Source: Erigeron canadensis (lineage: Eukaryota; Streptophyta; Magnoliopsida; Asterales; Asteraceae). Taken from it: 64,000 bases of DNA. Where the stretch lies: the NCBI RefSeq assembly GCF_010389155.1, contig NC_057769.1, positions 31,620,735 to 31,684,734 of the forward strand. The letters are read 5' to 3'. The translations under genes were made by a program, and so were the position numbers. Of the stretch, positions 11,950 to 23,159 are shown piece by piece (within the stretch, counting starts at the first letter, position 1; every line of letters starts with the position of its first letter). The notes beneath the pieces are model-generated. The model saw only the letters and a list, made by a program, of their open reading frames with translations. It was not told where the DNA came from and made no database searches.

Positions 11950-12690
11950 AACTATTAGAGCAAGGCGAAGAAACATAAGGATGACGGAAAGGATTTGATT
12001 AGCTAGTCTTGTTTCAGATTAAAATTTGAAGTTATCGCAAACGAATTGACAAAGTCTAGTTGCAAAACGAATGTTATTGAATATTTGAATGTGTGTTATA
12101 TATAACAGTCAAAGTTTATTTGAGATTATTGTGTGAGAACAAAATTTACTACGAACAAACACCCACTTATAAAATGAATGATTTAATACAAGTCAATTAT
12201 ATTGGTCAACCGTGGGAGGTCTTATACACTTATACTTGACTTGGCTCATAGAGTAAGACAATGGGCCAAGTGACTTACTTAAAAAAGAATTCAATGAAAA
12301 ATTTGTTAAAGAACCACACCTAAAAGGTTATACTCAAGATACTGGAGTGAAAGCTTTTCAGAGTTTTCATTTAACTTCGCAAAGTTCATAATTGAAACAC
12401 AAAATAAATGAAAGCTCATACCAACCAATTTTTTACAAAGATTAGACGCCATATTTTGTAGCATTAGGTTTTTTATTTGAACAATCATTAAAAGGGTTTT
12501 TTTTACTGTACTATCCCCAATGGTTAACTTTAGGGTTGGTAATTAAGAAGGGCACGTGAATTATAGATTAGAGTCGACATATTGTGCGTTTAGATATCAC
12601 CATAGAGGCATAGATAGTCAATCGCTAACAAATTGTAATCTCATTAAAGGCGAGGCCAATGAACAGTGTCATGTGCCACGTGGCGTTGTT
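11950..12690. other. Spacer without recognised gene
   Basis: After a possible degenerate basic-region stretch at about 11955-11995 the DNA is AT-rich. No further coding signal was seen. Confidence 0.5.
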
Positions 12691-13270
12691 CTATTGGTCC
12701 ACCCGTAACCGCGTTTTTTCCTAGATTTTGCCATATCGGATTCCGTTAAGGTTATTTTTTGTTCGGTTTTTCTTGGTTTCCTACATAGTTTTTTTTGCTT
12801 TTGTGTTTTCTTTCTATTGGTCCACTTATACCCCGCGTTTTTTCGAATTTTGCCATATCGGATCCCGTTAAGGTTATTTTTCTTTTGGTTTTTGTTGGTT
12901 TATTACATAGTTTTTTTGCTTTTGTGTTTTCTTTCTATTGGCTCATCGTATACCCCACATCACTATTTAGATTTTACCATTTTGGATCCCGTTTGAGGTT
13001 TTTTCTTGGTGTTCATCATAGTTTTTTTGGCTTTTGTGTTCTCAAATAATATATTGGAAACTTTTATTCAACATTTTATTTTTCCTTTGTTATTTCTATT
13101 TTCTTTAAGGTTATTTATCTTTCGGTTTTTCTTGGTTTTTTGATACCTTTTTTTTTTTGCTTATATGATCTCTTTTATTAGTTCATCATATACCCCGTAT
13201 CACTATTTAGATTCTGACATTACGGATCCCGTTTGGAGTTTTTTCTTTCGGTTTTTTTTTTGCATGGTTA
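12691..13270 (+). repeat. Tandem array with units of about 122 bp
   Basis: Units that begin CTATTGG(T/C)CCA or similar start at 12691, 12814 and 12935, with a decayed one near 13177. Each has GATTTTGCCATATCGGAT(C)CCGTT and a T-rich GTTTTTCTTGGTTT block. The array is strongly T-rich on this strand. It lies upstream of a Helitron 3' end at 13755 and may be part of that element. Confidence 0.7.
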
Positions 13271-13719
13271 TCAATAAGTTCCATGCTTATTAAAACTTGA
13301 CACGTAGCACCGGTTATAAAGTGACACATCGCACGTTTCTTATAGTTTGGATTTTGTCACATTGCATCTTGTTCGGATTTTGTCACGTCTTTTTATTTTT
13401 TAGTTTTGTTTTTCCTTTTCGGATTTTTTATTACGGGTTACTTCTTTTGTTTTTTTCACACTTTTTATTTGTCATTCAACCTTATTGTGATACACCCCGT
13501 ACCACTACTTGCATTTTGTTATATCGCATCCACTTAGTATCTGAATTAATATATTGATATTTTTGTCATATCACATCCCGTTCAAGTTTCTACTACGGTT
13601 TACGTTTTGGTTTCTTGCATACTTTTAAACAAACATATTAATGACAAAATTATTTCTAATTAAACTGTCGAAAATTCACGGCATATATATTAAAATAACA
13701 AACCGTTTCAACAAAGGAA

Positions 13720-13755
13720 TTGAGACACTGCAACGCGGGATCCAAAATTTTCTAG
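13720..13755 (+). mobile_element. Helitron 3' end
   Basis: GCAACGCGGGATCCAAAATTTTCTAG followed by T has the form of a Helitron 3' terminus (CTAG-T). The matching 5' end could not be fixed, so only the end is listed. Confidence 0.45.
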
Positions 13756-14071
13756 TAAGGCATTAATAGAAAATTGAACAAAATGAAACTTTTCTCTCTT
13801 TTTCCATATATGCCTTTTCTAAGAACCATTTTGATATAATATCAAATACCATGGGGCTATTGTTAAAAATAGAAATAGAAAAACAAAACAAAAAAAGTTT
13901 ACTCTAATATGACTATCTTCTAAATTGACTATGATCCAACAGATTTGAAGAACTAGTTGACCATTTGAGAAAGCATGTAAATTACTTAAACATTTTGCTC
14001 AAATTTTTTTAATGAAGTCCCAATAATTTTCCCTTTCAAATATCATTGCTTTGCATCCAAAATCAGATAGA

Positions 14072-17000
14072 ATGACTCAAAAAAACACCACCTTTATTCA
14101 TATGTTCTTGGTAGTATTAACAACCCTAGAAATATTGGTTTCCCCAATTATAGCTTCATCATTTGATCATAGATACAATGTAGGAGATGATGTCCCTTTA
14201 TTTGTCAACATTATTGGTCCCTTAAACAATCCCAGGTTAGTAATCAGTAATCTGTGTGTGTCTGTGTTTGTGTTTTAATATAAAATTTTGATTAGGAGAA
14301 ATGCCATGTTAATAAATTACTGTTTTTAGTGAATTGCTGGATTGGGTATTGTTTTTAGTTTGAAAAGGATTGAACTTTTTGATATTATGTAGGAACTTGG
14401 GGTAATTAGTTATAAAAGGTCTTCACTTTTTATTAGTTTGAGTTTTGATTGAGTCTTTTTAAGTTTTAAGCTTCAAGATTTGTGTAATTTTGTGTAGAAA
14501 AAGTGAATGACATTTAAGTATATGTAAAGTGTTAGACCAGGAACTTCATGGGGAAATAGTAAAGTAAACGAAATCGGTGTCAATAAGTGATTTAAAAACA
14601 AAAGGATTGAATTTTTTTAGGGGGAATCTGGGTTAGCATATGGTTAGAGGAAGATATATGTTGGAAAATTATTATTAAGATGCCCCTATGTGGAATTTTG
14701 AATCTTAAGCTAGATTAGGATGATTTACATTGTTCATTTCATGATAGTTGGTTCTCAGATTTAAGGTCCATCTGTTTGTTCCATTTCATTTTTCATTATT
14801 GTACTTTTGTCTTTTCCGTAAGAAAACCATAATCCTGCAAGCATTATTGTATTCAAATTGGTTAGGCTTTTTCATCAAGTTACTTTTTAAGATTGTTCTT
14901 TTGATACCTTGCAGTGAAACGTATCAATACTATGATTTGCCATTCTGCCATCCAGGTTAGCATTTTGGCTCATAGTAAATTAGGCAGATGAACTACGAAT
15001 ACTGTTTTCTTGATATCTCTTGCATTTATTGTTTTAGTTTGTCAAAAAAAAAAAAAAAAATGGTATTTATTGTTTTAGTTTGTCCAAAACCTTTCTACTT
15101 AGCCTTAAGTTATTACGATTAAGAAAATTCACCTAGCACTAAAAAAGTTTACAAAAAGGTGGAAAATAGAGGCGTAAATGAAAAGGATAACAATGCTCAT
15201 TGTTCTAAACAGAAAACATAACAAACCTACAAGATCAAGTAATTGTGCCATTTTCTTTAATTAGCGGTGAATTTAAGATTTCTGACCTTTGTATGTACCA
15301 CCATTTTATATACGTTTTCACGCCGTCATGGACTCATGAGATGACAAATAACAGTTTCTGCTTATTTGTTTTTTACACTGCAAAAACCCTGCAAGTTTTC
15401 TGCCTTTTATATATTATAATTTATAACCCTTCTTAGATCCATATTTTCTTTAAATATTTTGCAGATCAAGTGATCCCAAAGAAGGAAACTTTAGGGGAGG
15501 TTTTTAATGGAGATAGGATGACCAATACCTTATACAACTTGAAGTTCCGCAAAAATAAAGTTGACCAAGTTCTTTGTGATAAGAAGCTTACGCGAGACGA
15601 CATAACGAAATTAAAAAATGCTATTGATAATGATTATTACTTCCAGATGTATTACGATGAGCTTCCATTATGGGGATTTATTGGAAAAGTGGAAGATGAG
15701 AGCTTTACAGGTGATGGGTTGGGACCCACATATATCTTGTTCAAACACGTTCAGTTTGATGCTCTTTACAACAGTGACCAAATCATTGAAATACGTGCTT
15801 TTAGTGACCCAAATTATGTTGTGGATATCAGTGACAAAACTGAAGTAGATATTACGTTCACATATTCTATATACTGGAATGCAACTTCAAGCGAGTACAA
15901 GAACAGAATGAACAAGTATTCGAGAGCTTCATTGTTGCCTACACAACGACATATGCATTGGTTTTCTTTCATTAATAGTGTGGTCATCATCGTGCTCCTA
16001 ACAGGGCTGCTTATAATGCTTTTTATGCGTCATCTAAAGAATGATTTGAAAAGGTAATATGTTAGTTCTACTGCTTCCTAATAGTGAAATCAAACTTGTA
16101 AACCCATTTACATATTCAATGTCTTTGATTCCAATTGCAGATATTCTAGTGTAGATGAAGAACAAGATAAGGAAGTGGGTTGGAAGTATGTTCATGGTGA
16201 TGTATTCAGATGTCCTCCACGAATGGCATTGTTTTGTGCTGTTTTAGGCACTGGCACACAACTATTGACCATGTAACTAGCTTTTAAGTTTAATTATGCA
16301 GTTCGATTACAATAAAGATGCCCATGTCAACTCATTGCTTACAAATGGGTCAATAGGGGGAAAAATTTTGACGGGTTAACCGGCAAAAAAGAATTCAGTA
16401 TAAATGGAAAAGAATCGAATGTGTTTAATGTCTCCCGGTGTGAACTCTTAATCCTTAAACCTACTAATTCATTTATTAAAATAACTTGATTATTATTATT
16501 ATTGAAACAATAGTTTTGTAATCATATTTGACACACTAATTATCTATATTAAACTTTTGACTAGTGTTTCGGTTCAAGTCAATCCTACCCATTCCAACAT
16601 TTACCTGTTTTGCCATTTAGCCAACTCGTGCAACCCACCCATTTTGCCACCAATAGTACTGCACTTTACATTTGAACTTTACTCACAAACACCTTCTCTC
16701 TTTTTTACAGCATTTGCTTGTTATTTGTTTTGGCATTTTTTGGGATCATATATCCTTACAGCCGGGGAACTATATCGACTTCTATAGTTTTGTTTTTCAT
16801 TCTTACTGCCCCGGTGGCTGGATACAGTGCTGCTTCATTTTTCGGTCAGTTTTCCGAGACTGGATGGGTAAATTCTTTTCCTACTACAAAAAATATCTGA
16901 ATCCAGGAAGTAGTAGCTTTTGAACCCACAGAGTTAAAAAGAATGACCTTTGTGTTTCCCCTTAACTCAAAAGTAGAGGCAGCAATATGGGCAGGTTGGG

Positions 17001-18726
17001 TCAGTCAACATGGATTTGGGCCAAAATTTTACTACCAAAATTTAATGCTTTCATGAATGATTAGAGTGCCAAACTTCTCTTTACAAAATATAGTATTTGA
17101 ACAATTCTAGAGTTTTTCTAATAACACGTTTTAGAAAGTTATATGCATCAAAGGTATCCTTTGAGCTTCGTTCAACCTTTTTGACTCTTTTTCCCTGTTT
17201 CCTGTTAAATAAGAGTTTTTAAATTACTTAATTGACTCATTTAATGTAAACCATCACCCGGAATTTCATTTATTGTCTCTACTGTTGCATCCTTGCTTTT
17301 TCATAACATATAATAGTTTCTTGAATCATATGGATTCGATGATATTTATAATGTTTACATACTTGATTGATGCTATATATATTATAACTTCCGCAGGAAA
17401 AATGTGTTCTTTTATCCGGGATTATATACATTGGACCACTTTCTGCTATCATGCTGCTTCTTAATACAGTTTCCATATCATTTGGGTCTACTACAGCATT
17501 TCCTTTTGGCACCATAGTGGTGATATTACTTGCGTATACTTTAATTGCAATTCCACTGCTTGCATTTGGCGGGATAATGGGGTTTCGTTTTAGGTCAAAG
17601 TTTCAAGCACCTACGGCTACAAAAATATCTCCAAGGGAGATTCCTTGGTTGAATTGGTACGGAAGGACTCCTGGCCAAATGTTAATCTCGGGTCTTTTAC
17701 CATTTAGTGCAATTGTTCTTGAGTTGCATAATGTGTATGCAACAATATGGAGCTATAAAATCTTCACTACACCAAGTATTTTGTTTTTGACCTTTGTCCT
17801 TCTTGTCATACTTACCTCGCTTTTAAGTGTTGGTTTGACTTACATCCAGCTGACAGTTGAAGATCATCAATGGTGGTGGAGGTATGTTATCGATCTGACT
17901 TTAACTTTTGTGGCTTACACCTTTTCAAACCATTACTGGTGTCATGGGACAGATGTGAGAATAAACATTCCCCTAGTGATACTAAATTTAGAAGTTTTAA
18001 GAATTGACACAAGTTTTAAGTTGAAACTCTGTATTTCTTACCTCAAAACTCAAACTGTAAGTTTTCATATTCAAAACATAGAAAATTGTGATTCCGAGTT
18101 ACACACATGCATCCCTTGGATAGTAAAGCAGGTTTGTTGCATATAAGAGAATTCCACAAGACCGCAACACTTGCTAACTACTACCTCCTTTCCAAATCAA
18201 AGAGTTAATTTTGGCAAATATTGATATAAATTGTAGTGTATAATGCCAAAATTTGACTGCTTGAAGCCTTGAACCTTTTACAAATTTGAATGTGTCTGCA
18301 ATCATTTTCTCGAAACTTCATAAAGTTTGTATGGAATTAGAAGTTATAACTGTCTTTATCGCATGCCTCTACTGGTCTGGTCTACCTTAAGTTATTCATT
18401 GTAATTTCGAAAAGCAAGTAAAATCCAAAATACTTTTGTCGATGTCTACATTCTGTAACTGGTTAAAATTTGCATTAACCAATATTGATCATTTGGCTTC
18501 TTAAAACAGATCTGTTTGGCGTGGGGGTTCAGTGGCTATCTTTATGTTCTTGTATTGTATCTACTATTTTTCAAGGTCAAATATGAATGGGTTCATGCAG
18601 TCGGCATTCTTTTTCTGCTACAACTTTCTATTTTGCTATGCATTCTTCCTGATGCTTGCCACAATAAGTTTCCGTTCATCATGGATCTTCATGCAACATA
18701 TATACAACGCTGTGAAAAGTGAATGA
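14072..18726 (+). CDS. TMN: Transmembrane 9 superfamily (EMP70/TMN) protein
   Basis: Endomembrane protein of the nonaspanin family, usually in Golgi or endosomes. Seven exons with matching phases: 14072-14235, 14915-14955, 15465-16053, 16141-16272, 16711-16867, 17397-17881, 18510-18726; 594 aa, the usual size of the shorter plant members. Order: signal peptide (residues about 8-28), lumenal domain with YQYYDLPFCHP, LGEVFNGDR and DYYFQMYYDELPLWGFIGK, first membrane span near 236-257, a cytosolic loop with GWKYVHGDVFR, then eight more hydrophobic spans containing FPFGTIV, PREIPWLNWY and VEDHQWWWRSVWRGG. The C-terminus NAVKSE fits the KxD/E COPI-binding Golgi signal described for Arabidopsis EMP12. 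Start chosen as the first ATG before the signal peptide. Which TMN number it matches is uncertain (TMN5-like by the LTVEDHQWWWR region). Confidence 0.93.
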
Positions 18727-20107
18727 ACTTTCGCCATTGTCCCAAAATAACGTCCTTAACTCCTTATATTAACCATATGAACTGGTGGGATTTTTTATTA
18801 TCCCTTGAAATTTTGTAAAAGATACGCATTAAATTTGATGTGTATGCAAGTGGCCTGAGGTTTGGGTTGATTTATGTTTCCCTGTAGGCTGTTTCATCAT
18901 TTCATTGATGTAAATCTTTTATAGTTATATACGAGTAGGTTCTCGTTTCAGAATGACTTCCTCTTCAATCAAGTTGCTACTATTTGCTATAAAAAAATTA
19001 CTATGTTACTTCTGTTGCATGCCTATCTGCATCACCAAAATTACACCACAGATGCAATGCAGACAAGAGATGTAAAGTGACGTGGTGGGTGAAACAATTC
19101 TAATGGTATTCAAATCACCTTGAGTATGGTGCACGTGTTTTACGGATTGCAATCTAAGTAAGTAATTGGTTAAGTTTCGAGATGATCATGAATTGCAATC
19201 AGAGTAGGTAAGTTGTTAAGTTTTAAGATGATCAAAATTAGCATAGCAAGACATGCTTGTCTACACTAATATCATCAGTATTAAGAAATGAAGTTTTTAT
19301 AATTTGTAGAAACTGTTTCGAATGATCCATGGTTACTTGTAAAGCACATCCAATCATATGCTTCTTTTTTTTTCTAAATTTGACCAATTGACAATATTAT
19401 GCAACCAAAGTACCAGGTTTCACATATACAGGTTGAGGGTCAACACTAAGAGGCTCCCCAGTGGAAGGGACTCATCTACCAAAGACTAGTCTCTGTCAGC
19501 GCCACATCAACAAAAAAACACTCAAGGACTAATTCCCCTAAAATGCACCCAATGGAATCATCCACCAAAGACTAGTCTTAAAATGATACCGTTGCATTCA
19601 AAAAAAAAAAAAAAAAAAAAAGGTAAACGTTCATCCCTGCAGGAACGAAGCACCCGGACGAATGAGGCGGACGAGAGGGGAACAAGTCCCACCCAACGGT
19701 GTGGACTCGTCCCTGTGAGTCGAACGAGCGAAAGAACGAACCATTGGGGACCTTCTAAACAGCATAGGAGATTAGGAGTTATATGTTTTTGTTTTTTTTT
19801 TTTTTTGGTAAAGAAAGTGATTATTTGTTTTTGCACATGAAAATTAGATTCAACCTTCAGACTGTAACACGCACAGATCATGTACCCCGACTTTTGTATT
19901 GGGTTTTTGTTTGATATAAAATACAACCATGGCCAAAAATTATTCAGAAAATGCAAGAATGTGAATCTCACAACATACCCAAAAGAAACTTTTATGCAAA
20001 GTTGTTGAATCTAAGTAATATTTTAAAAAGATTCATAAGGTTTCCCCCTTCTGATATCAATGGAAGTTAACAAAACAAACACAGCAGGTGATCCAAGCAC
20101 ATCCAAT
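18727..20107. other. Spacer with poly(A)/poly(T)-bounded segment
   Basis: 3' flank of the TM9SF gene and of QCR9 (convergent). A GC-richer segment is bounded by a run of about 23 A at 19600-19622 and a run of T ending at 19806. ACCAAAGACTAGTCT occurs twice, near 19478 and 19563. No gene recognised. Confidence 0.5.
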
Positions 20108-22660
20108 TCATTCATCAGTTGGTCTCTGTCCCAGAACCGAAATGTCCTCGTATCGCTTCTGCACAACAATGGAAATATCTTAGAATAAGTTATTTTAAAT
20201 GTATAGCTGGAATAACACACTAACCAAGCTACAATATAAACCTATCTAAATTCTCTATATGAATTAATGTCCTTTTTTTGCTGTTCCTTCTTAAAACTAT
20301 AGAAATTATTACATTGATCAAACATATGCATAACAAGACTTGATGTGAAGTGTAAGTCTGTAACTTTATAACCATCTAGTCAAAGCTGACGTTTGATGAA
20401 ACAGTTTCACTTATGTGTTATACAATATACAAACGTACATAGAAATATATATTTACAGATATATTCCATGTATGCATGGGTATCTGCTATTTCTAGTTCT
20501 ATGTTTCCTCACGCTAGTCTAAAAACTCCAAAATCCAAGAACCCAAGTGACTAGAGTCGTAGCATAATGTTTCAATTATTGAGATAGTGGATTTGTCTAT
20601 AAGAAATTAATGAAAACATGCAATCTAGGTTAAGAATAATCCGTGCAAGTAGTTTTCCATTAGCATCTTGTTCTTAAAAATGTTTTGTGTAAAATTGTAA
20701 ATACACATCACTCATCACTGCAAACAATACTATTCTCTTAACCTACTCGTAACTGAATCCAAGAGCAAAGGAAAACAAGAAACACATTGCAGGTCTTAAA
20801 GAGTCCAAAAGTCCATAGTCACTCTAGGTGTTCCTGGGCACCCAAATCTAAAACTAGATGTTTAACTAATAACTACCTAAGGATATCCGACTCACATGAA
20901 ATATCATCGGTAAAGTTAATCCACTGAGTAAGTATAAATTACTAACATGTACTATCTATATGCATTTGAGTCACACTACCGCTACGTCTTAGATCCATTT
21001 TATCTACTTATATCTACAAACGTATATGAGTTCTGGTGGTGAGTATATTCAATTGACCAAGTTTTTGGTGGTGAGTATATTCAATTGACCAACCACCATC
21101 CAGCACATAAACAATAGAAAGCACACAAAAAACATCGAAATATAGGTGGTTAAAAGTTACCCCAATATTGTTGTTCTCCCATAGTTTATGAACTCCATAA
21201 TCAACAGCCTGAAACAACACAACTCCATCAGTCGATCACAATAAACAAGAATTTAGCTAACCACAAACAGCTTATAACTCAATAGTGGCATTATAAAAAA
21301 ACAAAAAATTTAAAAAAAAAAGAAGAAACTTCCCCTTGTCCACTCTAGCAAAGGAACTAAATCAACAAGCCAAATAGTCTAATAGGGAAAGCGGGGGTCA
21401 GGAGGGACAATTATAAAAGCCCAGTCAATATATTTCTATTTGCCCGACTCAGTTTTTTCTAAAATTTCCAAAAGGCTGATTTTCCACCCAATACCAAATT
21501 AAATGATGTATCGGTGCACTAAAACTTGGAATAATGGGTCCGGGTCGTGCTTTGGAAGAAGCGATCTGTTCCCAACCCGTCTTCTTGGGAATAGATATAC
21601 GATCCCTGGGACAATTACTTATCACTTAAAAAGTACATGTTGTGCCACAACCCCTTCCATCTGATAAAAGGGATCCCGTGATCCTGGACTAATCTTAACT
21701 GAGATCGCAAATCCCAAATTTGTCTATATATACTTTCGCAATGCGGAACGAAATACGTTAACACTATAACAAACAAACATTAGATAAACGAAACTTAGGG
21801 GGGCGTTTGGTTATAGAAAACACCCCGTGTTTTCCATTTTTGTTTTCCAAGAAAACATGGAAAACAGAAAACGCGTTCTAATCATAGATTTCTAAGAATG
21901 TTTTCTAAGAAAACAAAATACAAGGTTTTCTAATTTTCCATAGAAAACTTGAAAACACCTTTTTCTTGTTTTCTATTTTCCATTTTCATTTTCCAATTCA
22001 TTCCACCCCCTCCCCTCACAACTCTAACATGTTTTCTAGTTTTCTAATTAGAACGCGTTATCAAAATTTTTATTTGTTTTCTAGAAAACAAAAACCCCTT
22101 TTATTTTCTAGAAAATTAAAAATGAAAAACTGGAAAACATTTTCTACAACCAAAGGCGCCCTAGGTTGTTTCTCCTAGTAAAAACATCAACAAAACACTA
22201 TTCGTTTCCGCTGCAAACTTAAATAGTATCTGCCAAACAAATTCCCCAAAAATGTAATATATCTAAACACAAGACTCTAACATAACAATAACAATAATAT
22301 TAGAAATGAAATAAAAATCTAATCGTTTTAATATATCTGCATATATAGAATACAGTAATTATGTAACAGATCTGGAAATGAACAATGAGCAGGCTAGCAA
22401 AAATCAGATCTAGAATTCATTCAATTGTTAATATATATAAATAATATGAATATTTTTTTTTTGTACTAAAGAATTAGTTATATATATATATATATAATAC
22501 GTTAAGGCAGGGGAGAGAGAGGGGAGGGGGGACTAACACGTTCACCGATGAAAGCACCGGCGATGACGAAAGTGACGTAGACGGAGTTACGGCGCATAAG
22601 GACTTTGTATAGTCCTTCGAATACTCCGCCGCTTCTGCGAGGAGCTGCTGCCGGATTCAT
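20108..22660 (-). CDS. QCR9: Cytochrome b-c1 complex subunit 9 (QCR9/UCR10 family)
   Basis: Small inner-membrane subunit of mitochondrial complex III. Exons on the minus strand: 22538-22660 (MNPAAAPRRSGG... to AFIGER), 21161-21208 (AVDYGVHKLWENNNIG), 20108-20158 (KRYEDISVLGQRPTDE, stop). All junctions are GT-AG and in phase 0; the protein is 73 aa, normal for plants. The conserved core FEGLYKVLMRRNSVYVTFV-IAGAF(I/F)GER-AVDYGVHKLWE is complete and contains the single membrane helix (about residues 27-44). Intron 1 (21209-22537) holds a MITE at 21801-22161; intron 2 holds a tandem copy of GGTGGTGAGTATATTCAATT at 21035 and 21067. Confidence 0.95.
21801..22161. mobile_element. MITE with terminal inverted repeats
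   Basis: Left end GGGCGTTTGGTTATAGAAAA and right end TTTTCTACAACCAAAGGCGCCC are inverted copies with small changes. The inside is made of TTTTCTAGAAAAC-type palindromic words. No coding. It is inside intron 1 of QCR9. Target duplication not certain (TAGG on the right, TTAGG on the left). Confidence 0.7.
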
Positions 22661-22880
22661 GATGATGATGATGATTGACGACGGACTTTTGCTTCTGGAC
22701 GGAAAATGGTGTTCTCGTAAGAAGTATGTTTCTATTTGGTGGTGGTGGTGGTTTAGAAGACTAGTTTTTTATCTAGTCAAAATTGCTCTTCTCATTCGTA
22801 TTTCTGTGATCAAACTACTACTAAACACAAATTTGGGTCGGGTTGCCAAGTATTTGTGAATTAAACAAATTTTTACTTTT

Positions 22881-23146
22881 AGGACGCGTTTGATTCACAT
22901 AATGTTTTTGTGAAGGAATAGAATTTGAAGGATTGAAATTTGATGGAATGTTTTTTAATTTTTTAAAAATTCAAGTGATAAAAAGAATGAAATTCCTTCC
23001 TCCATCCCCAAGGAATGGAGATTCCATCAAATGATGGAATGTTTACATTCCTATGGAATGAGATTCCCTCTTTTTTGTCAACCAAACGCACTAAGGAATG
23101 AAATTCAATTCCAATTCCATCAGATTCTGTGAACCAAACGCGACCT
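22881..23146. mobile_element. MITE with terminal inverted repeats
   Basis: Left end AGGACGCGTTTGATTCACA and right end TGTGAACCAAACGCGACCT are inverted repeats with 3 differences. The inside has many GGAATG/CATTCC words in both directions. The 266-bp element begins 220 bp upstream of the QCR9 start codon. Duplication ambiguous. Confidence 0.75.
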
Positions 23147-23159
23147 AGTTTCCATTTCA

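Noticed and set aside
16557..16923. Other-frame open stretches around exon 5 of the TM9SF gene
   Set aside because: They overlap the true exon in wrong frames; the spliced frame explains the sequence.
19558..19971. 137-codon minus-strand open frame
   Set aside because: Runs through poly(T)/poly(A), giving Phe and Lys strings; not a gene.
22605..22859. Plus-strand open frame opposite QCR9 exon 1
   Set aside because: Opposite strand of a well-supported exon, with Met and Trp runs from ATG/TGG repeats.
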